NCBI GenBank assembly: GCA_013375405.1
Contig: JABXJU010000039.1
Coordinates: forward strand, 1-25,421
Origin: Candidatus Helarchaeota archaeon
GTDB lineage: Archaea; Asgardarchaeota; Lokiarchaeia; Helarchaeales; HEL-GB-A
Direction of reading: 5' to 3'
Length of the DNA stretch: 25,421 nucleotides
The translations under genes were made by a program, and so were the position numbers. Position 1 is the stretch's first letter; each line of letters opens with the position of its first letter. Of the stretch, positions 16,353 through 22,225 are shown piece by piece. The notes beneath the pieces are model-generated. The model had not been told where the DNA came from. It was given only the letters and a program-made list of their open reading frames with translations, and ran no database searches.

Positions 16353-16373
16353 GATAATCTTATTATGGTAAAA
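16346..16373 (+). repeat. Direct repeat, right copy, flanking the TIR-LRR gene
   Basis: Second copy of the 28-bp element (TATGTAAGATAATC start). It again includes the terminal Met codon and stop of the gene before it, here the TIR-LRR gene. Differences from the left copy are C to T and A to T. Sequence further on is unrelated to that after the left copy. Confidence 0.85.
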
Positions 16374-16394
16374 GAGAGTTTACGGTGATTGAAA

Positions 16395-17228
16395 ATGAAG
16401 GTTGATTCAAGGGAGTTACTCGAGTTTATCCAGAAAATCTGGAAAAACTGGCAGGAAACCCCCAGAGGGGGAAATTGTAGAGGATGTAAGGGGAGCTTCC
16501 ATGAAAAAGTGGCTCCGGTCTATTCAATTATTTTCCAAGAAGATATGGACTGGTCTCGATTTCTCGAAACCTATTCTGGGGTAATGGTGCTATTACATGA
16601 CGGAGGGATGTTTGCTGATTTCGTTTATAAGAAAAATCCAAATTTGAATTATGAGAGTCATGAAAAATATGTTGGGTATTTAGCCAAACATATCTTCAGT
16701 AACTTAGGCTCTAAGTTTCAGAAAACTTCAGTTAATCCGACATTTCAGAAACTTAGAGCTTGGCTGAATGAACTTACAACGATTGATCCCAATACAGTGT
16801 ATTACACGAATACGATAAAGTGTAAACACAGGGAAAACTCCCTTAAACAATGTCGTCCGTATTTATTTAGGGAGTTGGACATAATGCGCCCCCAAATAAT
16901 TTTATGCTTCCATGAAACCGCGTTTAAATCGTTGTATCGCTACGCAAGAGAGAAGAAGTTTGCTATCCATTTTGTTGATTATGGGATGCGACCAGAAATC
17001 GATATATCCCAGTTATTATCGGTGGACAGAGATTCGGATGTTCATGGGAACATTATAAAAATGAAAAAGGATGAGAGAGTTCAGTATGGAATAATTCTTT
17101 TTCACCCTGTCTACGGACCTGTTAATTTCAAAGAACACATCATTAAGGAAAACAGAAATACGCCCTATAAATCCTATAAAGAAGCATTTCAAATGACAAT
17201 TCAAAAAGTCCTAGGATATATCCATTAA
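16395..17228 (+). CDS. Uracil-DNA-glycosylase-superfamily protein, Fe-S type (divergent)
   Basis: A 277-residue protein. Four cysteines are placed as in the 4Fe-4S cluster of family 4/5 glycosylases: C28 and C31 (CRGC) near the N terminus, and C143 and C153 around the segment VYYTNTIKCKH. That segment plus the following LDIMRPQIILCFHETAFKSLY closely follows the family pattern (strand-TN-x-x-KC, then helix, then KPxIIxxxGxxAxxxLL). The C-terminal FHPVYGP (236-242) stands for the HPS motif. The usual GEAPG motif is replaced by LLHDGG (66-71), so substrate or activity may differ. Known family members excise uracil from DNA; here it could act in repair or on modified virus DNA. The start is ATG 16395, with GGTGAT five bases upstream; an in-frame TTG at 16389 overlaps that site. 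Confidence 0.65.
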   Translation: MKVDSRELLEFIQKIWKNWQETPRGGNCRGCKGSFHEKVAPVYSIIFQEDMDWSRFLETYSGVMVLLHDGGMFADFVYKKNPNLNYESHEKYVGYLAKHIFSNLGSKFQKTSVNPTFQKLRAWLNELTTIDPNTVYYTNTIKCKHRENSLKQCRPYLFRELDIMRPQIILCFHETAFKSLYRYAREKKFAIHFVDYGMRPEIDISQLLSVDRDSDVHGNIIKMKKDERVQYGIILFHPVYGPVNFKEHIIKENRNTPYKSYKEAFQMTIQKVLGYIH

Positions 17229-17271
17229 TTGCATCTGTTTTAATACAATTCAGTCGGGAGTGAAATATCTT

Positions 17272-17290
17272 AAAGAAAAAAAAAGAAAGA
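17272..17290 (-). terminator. Oligo-T terminator of the 17303-18379 gene
   Basis: On the minus strand a run of nine T flanked by further T-rich sequence lies 13 bp after the stop of the nuclease gene, the form of archaeal intrinsic termination. It lies in the 74-bp convergent gap with the glycosylase-like gene. Confidence 0.5.
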
Positions 17291-17302
17291 ATCTGACTAA
17301 TT

Positions 17303-18379
17303 TCAACTTAATGATTCTCTATCTGGTTCAAATACTTTTTTTGATGATTTTATTGTCTTTGAAAATATTTCTTTAAACTTTGTAAGTAAATTTTGGAATT
17401 CAAAAAAGTTACATACTATAAATTTTACGAAATATCTTCTTAGGTAAATCCAATTAGCTTGGAAAAGCCCTTTGGCAATATTCACAGGGTCTAAAGAATG
17501 TCCTGAATCTATCAATTTTTGGCGTTTTCTTTTAATAATTTTTATTTGTGAAGCATATTGCTTCGATGATATCCTAAATAAATCAGAACAATATTGCTCA
17601 AAATCAGCCCCATAATCAGAAAAATACATGAAGTATGGAACTTTTACTGAGATATCCCCAATCTCCTTTGCGTCTCTTAAATGGTCCATTGTTAGTCCTT
17701 GTTTTGCAATAAATAGGTCTGCAGTAGTTAGAAGTATTGGACAGATTAAAATAATGGGAGTATAGCCATTAACCTCAACAAATGGAATTATTGTCTGTCT
17801 ACATAGGTTAGGAAGTCCGTATTGAATTTGATCTATTCCGTCTTTCAGTTCACTATCATCTACTTGACCGTTGTATTTTATCTCCGTGCCCTTATAACAT
17901 CTATCAATATTTGAATCAAAAAAATTAATCTCCTCTCTACTAACTCGATAAGGTGAAAACTCATCTATTACACGGATAGTATATCCTATTAACATTTCAG
18001 AAGCACTAGGTCTATTTGGATCCCGGAAAAATAACCATTTGGTGTTAGGATGGCGATATTTACATTCCACTAACATATTTACTTTTCCTATTTCGTCCTG
18101 CTGGTGAACATCATAAGGTAAAGGTATAATAGCACGTAAATCTACTGATTTGACTACTCCTTTCCGCATATACTTATAATCAGCGGAAACAACATAATGG
18201 TTAGAAACCAAAAGATTAGCGGATTCATATTCTAAGGGAAGCCCAGATCTTAGTAGATATATTTTCCACTTACTTTTCTTTTTTCCTCCCTCACTTTCCC
18301 GGTCCTTTTTCTTTTCTCTTTTAGCTTCATTTAATTCTTCTTCATGTTCTTTTTTGCTCAAAACTATCAACCATCTCAA
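17303..18379 (-). CDS. PD-(D/E)XK nuclease-like protein
   Basis: A 358-residue protein. After a very charged N-terminal tail (about 9-37) comes a restriction-endonuclease-like core: helix PLEYESANLLVSNHY with E50 or E52, strand KSVDLRA with D80, and strand NMLVECKY with E105 and K107, i.e. the D-(x)n-E-x-K triad of PD-(D/E)XK enzymes. The central part (about 110-290) is alpha/beta, and the C-terminal end is basic and aromatic. Proteins of this fold cut DNA in restriction, repair and phage defence; no partner methylase is nearby, so classical restriction is not supported. There is no ATG in the first 70 codons. The start is TTG 18379 or a nearby TTG; a CTATAAAAAAATATAAATC block lies directly upstream. 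Confidence 0.68.
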   Translation of the reverse strand: MRWLIVLSKKEHEEELNEAKREKKKDRESEGGKKKSKWKIYLLRSGLPLEYESANLLVSNHYVVSADYKYMRKGVVKSVDLRAIIPLPYDVHQQDEIGKVNMLVECKYRHPNTKWLFFRDPNRPSASEMLIGYTIRVIDEFSPYRVSREEINFFDSNIDRCYKGTEIKYNGQVDDSELKDGIDQIQYGLPNLCRQTIIPFVEVNGYTPIILICPILLTTADLFIAKQGLTMDHLRDAKEIGDISVKVPYFMYFSDYGADFEQYCSDLFRISSKQYASQIKIIKRKRQKLIDSGHSLDPVNIAKGLFQANWIYLRRYFVKFIVCNFFEFQNLLTKFKEIFSKTIKSSKKVFEPDRESLS

Positions 18380-18765
18380 TCGATTTATATTTTTTTATAG
18401 GATTTCACTTCAATATTGGATACAGCTTTATTTCTGTAAAAACTTTTTGAGAGATAATCGCAGATTTAAGAATAAAATCTACTCTCTGAGGTGAAAAATC
18501 CTCTATGACTAAATATATATCAGTTTCATAACGAAATTATAGGAAGCTAAACTTGAAAGGCACTGATCCCCAGAAATCTAGGAGCTTACAGAGGTAAATC
18601 AGGCAGCCAATGAAGCACAGCGTCTTATTCTCATGGATGGGATTTTCAAGGTCCTTTTTAAGCACTCTATCAACTCCTTGGTCCAAATAAAAGAGGGATC
18701 TAACAACCTGAAGGCATAGGCGCACCTCCAACTCACCAAGGTACCCAGCCACATTTCCTATTTCC

Positions 18766-18900
18766 TTATATTCTAAGCGTCAGAATTCCCGCTTGGATCA
18801 ACTGCTCGGCGATCTTCTCACCAATTCCTTCTAACGATTGCAGATCTTCGGTTGACATACTTTTCATCCACCGAAGAAGTTCCGGTGAAAGATCGCCTTT
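18766..18900 (-). pseudogene. Remnant or mini-ORF with RadA-like helix-hairpin-helix
   Basis: A minus-strand frame of 44 codons, bounded by stops on both sides, encodes LSPELLRWMKSMS followed by TEDLQSLEGIGEKIAEQLIQ. The LEGIGEKIAEQL segment is a classic helix-hairpin-helix, as in the N-terminal domain of RadA/Rad51 and similar DNA-binding proteins. An ATG at 18867 would give a 33-residue protein. No ATPase domain follows, so this is most likely a fragment of a larger gene; a free-standing HhH peptide is the alternative. Confidence 0.55.
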
Positions 18901-19022
18901 TTAAATGTTGTTAATAAAAAAAGAAAAACAAATTAAGGGATAGATATTGAATTAAAATAATATCTTCAAATTATTTTTAAGGGTGTAAAAATGGCATCAA
19001 GTAAGATGGGGGACGGAATGAG

Positions 19023-19070
19023 TTCAAGTATAAATAAAAACGTTTGATCCAGTAATTAAGAAAGGCGGGG
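19023..19070 (+). promoter_or_regulatory. Likely promoter and RBS of the TIR-like gene
   Basis: AAGTATAAATAAAAA (19026-19040) is a good archaeal TATA box. Transcription would start near 19058, leaving a short leader with GGCGGGG (19064-19070) three bases before ATG 19074. Confidence 0.5.
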
Positions 19071-19073
19071 ATT

Positions 19074-19799
19074 ATGGTAACGTGGTATGAAATAAATGAG
19101 GGAATACGCAGATGCCGCATGATTAAGGACCTAAAAAAGAAGATAGAGTGCCTAATGAGTCTCATGGATAAGTATCATGATGGGATGGTTGCATATAATC
19201 TAGGTGAAGTGTTTGAAGAAAGGGAAATGCACACTTGGGCCCTATTCTACTATAGTGCGGCAAAGGATCTGTTTCTAAAACCAGAATTCAAGGCAAAGGC
19301 GACCGCTGCCTTGACCCGTCTGGCGAAATTGGGTCATCAATTCCCAGAAAAGAAACCTAGGATATTCATCGTCCACGGACACGATGACGCCATGAAACAC
19401 GAGGTCGCCCGAACCTTAGAGAAGCTCGATCTGGATCCCATCATCCTGCACGAACAACCCAATAAGGGGCGGACCATCATTGAGAAAATCACAGACTACT
19501 CCAATGTCTCCTTCGCAATAGTCCTCTTCTCGCCTGACGATGTGGCCCATCCAGTCGGAGCCCCTGAGAAGGTTAAGAAAAGAGCGCGGCCCAACGTCGT
19601 CCTAGAGCTTGGTTATTTCCTCGGGAGGTTAGGTAGGGAGCGCGTCATCGTGCTCTTAAAAAAAGATGAAAACTTCGAAATTCCCAGCGACTTCCTCGGC
19701 GTCTTGTACATCCCTTTCGACAAAAGTTGGCCCCTCAACCTGATTAAAGAGCTCAAGAATCGCGGTCTTTACATCGATGCCAACAAACTGGTAGATTAG
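19074..19799 (+). CDS. TIR-like predicted nucleotide-binding protein (PF10137 type)
   Basis: A 241-residue protein. Residues 1-88 are helical and TPR-like (helices YNLGEVFEE and WALFYYSAAKDLF). From about 95 a TIR-like domain follows: strand RIFIVHGHDD (96-105), helix EVARTLEKL, ILHEQPNKGRTIIEKI, strand FAIVLFSPDD and RPNVVLELGYFLGRLG (172-187), with E178 as the candidate catalytic Glu, ending near IPSDFLGVLYIPFD. These motifs match the family long annotated as 'predicted nucleotide-binding protein containing TIR-like domain', whose members are cell-killing or NAD-degrading effectors in several defence systems. ATG start with GGCGGGG just upstream. The gene is clearly more GC-rich than the SMC block, which suggests separate origin. 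It converges with the phosphorylase-fold gene. Confidence 0.85.
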   Translation: MVTWYEINEGIRRCRMIKDLKKKIECLMSLMDKYHDGMVAYNLGEVFEEREMHTWALFYYSAAKDLFLKPEFKAKATAALTRLAKLGHQFPEKKPRIFIVHGHDDAMKHEVARTLEKLDLDPIILHEQPNKGRTIIEKITDYSNVSFAIVLFSPDDVAHPVGAPEKVKKRARPNVVLELGYFLGRLGRERVIVLLKKDENFEIPSDFLGVLYIPFDKSWPLNLIKELKNRGLYIDANKLVD

Positions 19800-19970
19800 A
19801 TTAACCCGACGAGGATGTGTTTATAACGTGGTTTAATATATCAAACATAAAAATATAGGAATACCAATCTATGCGATATTTAGTATTTTTTCAAGTGAGA
19901 ACTTCCTAAGGATAATAAACAGTGAGGGTGGTTGCGTGTGAAGTACCTGCACCTACAATGCGCATATAAA

Positions 19971-21284
19971 TTATTCAAGCATTTTTAGGATCTTCGCTTT
20001 GACCCGCATTAAAATCTGCGGAATTTCACCCGAATCCATATAAAAAAATGTCACAAAACTTTCATTACTTTCATTCTGGTCTGGAATGAGGTTCCTCCAA
20101 AAACTCATTGGAAATTCCATTTTAATTATTCTATTTGGGTGTCCCATTAGTTGCTCCAGTTTAAATAAAGGTTGTTTGAGAACAAGATTGTCAATATAGG
20201 TGAAAGTATCACGTCCCCCTTGGACCATAATTTCAAATTCGATTGGATCCACTCTTTGAAGATTAATCCCTGAGAAATAACCCTTTACCCTTCTATGCTC
20301 TGGATTTGGATCATTAGCGGTATAATAAGACAGTTCCTTTTTAATCCATTCAGAATCCGGTAAGCTCGTAAGGAAATCATAATATTCATTCATTATACTT
20401 GTCGGTTTTTCGTCGTTCAATATTTTCTGTCTGATTTCTTGTTTAATCAACATATCCCCTTGGCTTGGTGTCGCGCCGTCTTTCAAAAATTGCTTCATAC
20501 ATTCAGCGTTTAGAAGATTTAAAAAGAAATGAGTAGCACTATACACTGCCAGCTTTCGCCACTCTCCTCTAGTCTCCTTCTCAGCCTTGCTTTTATCATC
20601 ATCTGCAAAATCCGATACACCTCGAATGATGAACAGTTTTTTATTATGCGCTTTTGTAGCTTGTATTACCCCAGCAGCTTCCATTTCAACGACTAACGTC
20701 TTGCGATCAATCTTTTCCCTAATAATATTCTTAAACAGAGTAGATGAGAGCACAGTGTTCCCTGAAGCCAAATGCCCGACATAATAGTTTGGATAATTAC
20801 CCTCAACACTTTCCAGTTCTGCAATAAAATTACGTACTACAGTCCTCCATTCTTCAAATTCCGATCTTGAAGCAAATTGAAAATTAATCACGCAATTCAC
20901 TGAATTGGGATTGATATCCCAATGCCTTCCTGAAAAAAGCTCTTCTTTATTAGTAATTTTTGAATTTGCTCGATATTCATTAACCTCATTAGCTACGATG
21001 ACATCACCAATCCTTAAAACATCATCAATGGCCCCCGCTATACCTATTAAAAAAACGGCATTTACATCAAGATAATTTAATACTTTTTCAGTAATTTGGC
21101 TTGCGGTTGTATTCCCCATCCCGCCTAAAAGAACGGCTATACCTTTATATTCTATTTTACTGGACTCTAAAGAATAATACTGTATTCCATCCTGAATTTC
21201 TAAAGGATTTAATTTACAAATTTCAGAGATAACTCGAAATTCTTCTGGTGTAGGAACAATTAAAATAAAATCACAAGGTTTCAA
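19971..21284 (-). CDS. Nucleoside phosphorylase/nucleosidase-fold protein with C-terminal extension
   Basis: A 437-residue protein. Residues 1-260 match the PNP/UDP phosphorylase superfamily, in particular MTA/SAH nucleosidases: N-terminal ILIVPTPEEF, GGMGNTTA (54-61), GIAGAI (81-86), VEMEAAGV (199-206, with E202 the usual ribose-binding Glu) and RGVSDFAD (221-228, with D225 as general acid). Residues 261-437 form an alpha/beta extension I do not recognise, whereas housekeeping enzymes end near 230-250. Proteins pairing this fold with extra domains are frequent effectors in defence systems, where they deplete purine nucleotides; that role here is inference. TTG start at 21284; AAGGAG is 16 bases upstream, too far to be convincing. 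It lies tail to tail with the TIR-like effector. Confidence 0.82.
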   Translation of the reverse strand: MKPCDFILIVPTPEEFRVISEICKLNPLEIQDGIQYYSLESSKIEYKGIAVLLGGMGNTTASQITEKVLNYLDVNAVFLIGIAGAIDDVLRIGDVIVANEVNEYRANSKITNKEELFSGRHWDINPNSVNCVINFQFASRSEFEEWRTVVRNFIAELESVEGNYPNYYVGHLASGNTVLSSTLFKNIIREKIDRKTLVVEMEAAGVIQATKAHNKKLFIIRGVSDFADDDKSKAEKETRGEWRKLAVYSATHFFLNLLNAECMKQFLKDGATPSQGDMLIKQEIRQKILNDEKPTSIMNEYYDFLTSLPDSEWIKKELSYYTANDPNPEHRRVKGYFSGINLQRVDPIEFEIMVQGGRDTFTYIDNLVLKQPLFKLEQLMGHPNRIIKMEFPMSFWRNLIPDQNESNESFVTFFYMDSGEIPQILMRVKAKILKMLE

Positions 21285-21321
21285 GATCGGGCCACTTCTC
21301 CTTTCTTAAAAATAAAAACAC

Positions 21322-21357
21322 AATATTTAAAAATATCACGTTTTACCGCTACTTTTT
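21322..21357 (+). promoter_or_regulatory. TATA box for a leaderless transcript at 21358
   Basis: ATATTTAAAAATATC (21323-21337) is centred about 27 bp before the ATG at 21358, and there is no ribosome binding site. This places transcription start at or within a few bases of the start codon. Confidence 0.5.
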
Positions 21358-21573
21358 ATGCCACAGTTCAAGGTGCTCCAGTGCGAAACGTGCGGGGCGC
21401 TCACCTACAAACGCCTAGACCATAAGACGGTCCGCTGTCCTCTCTGCAACGCGATCATGAGGGGTGAGCCGATCAAAATTTTCAGCAGTCCGCGTGAAGC
21501 GGTGAATTTCATCAAGGAACGGAAAGTGCATGACGCCTTAGAGCAGGGGGAGTTGTTTGAAAGTTTCAGGTAA
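21358..21573 (+). CDS. Small zinc-ribbon protein (DUF1922-like)
   Basis: A 71-residue protein with two cysteine pairs, CETC (C9, C12) and CPLC (C28, C31), framing a typical zinc-ribbon beta hairpin (ALTYKRLDHKTVRC). A helix rich in charged residues (PREAVNFIKERKV) follows. Archaeal DUF1922 proteins share this size and layout; their function is unknown. It is unusually GC-rich for this window. The ATG is likely leaderless. It overlaps the RadB/KaiC-like fragment by 17 bp, so the two were probably one operon. Confidence 0.72.
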   Translation: MPQFKVLQCETCGALTYKRLDHKTVRCPLCNAIMRGEPIKIFSSPREAVNFIKERKVHDALEQGELFESFR

Positions 21574-21766
21574 GTTACCGTACATCAAACTCAGAACGCG
21601 GGACCGCCCCGTAATTCCGACCGGGCTATCCACGCTCGATCAAGTCCTCTTGGGGGGGTTCCGCAAGGACTCCATCGTCCACTTCTACGGTGATCCCGGG
21701 GCGGGGAAGACCACCTTCGCCATGCAAATCCTTGCGAACATCATAGGGCAAGGGTGGCGCGGCTGA
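21557..21766 (+). pseudogene. Truncated RadB/KaiC-like RecA-fold ATPase
   Basis: Only 69 codons. The sequence has the typical start of an archaeal RadB/KaiC-like ATPase: PTGLSTLDQVLLGGF (residues 21-35), then Walker A GDPGAGKTTF (45-54), then a stop 11 codons later after IIGQGWRG. Normal relatives run beyond 200 residues and need Walker B and the core strands, all absent here. The break falls in a normal family position, and the next sequence in other frames does not restore an ATPase, so an internal deletion rather than a point mutation seems likely. TTG start. It cannot hydrolyse ATP as it stands. An assembly error is the main alternative. Confidence 0.75.
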
Positions 21767-21815
21767 TCAAGGATTTGTTCGAATTATACGAGCGAACATC
21801 CCCCAAGCCAGCTGG

Positions 21816-22148
21816 GTGCGTGGCAATACTGCCAGGAAGGTGATGCTGTTCCTTTCGAGTGAGGAGTGTGTGAGCGGGCTCGCGGTTGAGGACGTGCTCC
21901 AGTCCAAAGGGCGAATCAAGATCCTGAAGGTTCTCGCCCGGGAGCTGGAGGTGAACATCTCTGAAATCGTCCGGCGGGTCCACCTCAACCACAGCTCCGT
22001 CCGCTACCACCTGCACCACCTCGTGCAGGCGGACTTGGTACAGGAGAAAGTTTTCGGGCGGATTCGGATCTACCGGTTCCGGATCGAGACCATCCGCGCC
22101 CGTGCGCTCCTGAACCTCTTTGACGTCTGGGAATCGAACCACCTATAG
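21816..22148 (+). CDS. ArsR-like winged-helix regulator
   Basis: A 110-residue protein. A winged helix covers about 25-95: KGRIKILKVLARE, VNISEIVRRVHLNHSSVRYHLHHLVQADLV and the wing FGRIRIYRF, followed by a short helix ALLNLFDVWE. This is a common archaeal regulator type in the ArsR/Lrp-like range. It starts at GTG 21816, or at ATG 21843 inside the frame. It follows the truncated ATPase by 49 bp; the frame is open back to about 21750, so its 5' end may come from the deletion junction. GC-rich like the two genes before it. Probably a functional DNA-binding protein with an unknown target. Confidence 0.7.
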   Translation: MRGNTARKVMLFLSSEECVSGLAVEDVLQSKGRIKILKVLARELEVNISEIVRRVHLNHSSVRYHLHHLVQADLVQEKVFGRIRIYRFRIETIRARALLNLFDVWESNHL

Positions 22149-22225
22149 GAAGGGTAGACATGCGCAAATTCACCAAGAGGTTTTTATACGATCTAGCCCT
22201 TTTGTCTCGTAACTCTTCAATGCGG

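Larger units (their letters stand above)
18380..19073. other. Long gap with gene remnants and hairpin potential
   Basis: About 690 bp without an intact gene. It holds a possible hairpin at 18449-18486 (outer GAGAG/CTCTC, inner AGATTT/AAATCT). A GC-richer patch lies at about 18540-18905. Frames in it look protein-like but are broken by stops: for example a plus-strand stretch encoding NEAQRLILMDGIFKVLFKH, and a 71-codon minus-strand frame starting at 18752. The HhH remnant listed separately is also here. The patch looks like decayed coding DNA. Confidence 0.45.

Noticed and set aside
16402..16584. 60-codon plus-strand frame inside the glycosylase-like gene.
   Set aside because: Fully inside a gene with clear family motifs in another frame; a shadow frame.
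18537..18752. 71-codon minus-strand frame as a gene.
   Set aside because: No recognisable motif, Cys- and Leu-rich mixed product, and other frames in the same patch look equally protein-like; better explained as decayed DNA.
18991..19047. 18-codon ORF upstream of the TIR-like gene.
   Set aside because: Too short, low-complexity Ser/Met-rich product, overlaps the promoter, and has no ribosome binding site.
22127..22138. GGGAATCGAACC resembles the reverse complement of a tRNA T-arm.
   Set aside because: It lies in the end of the winged-helix gene and no acceptor, D-arm or anticodon arm can be built around it.
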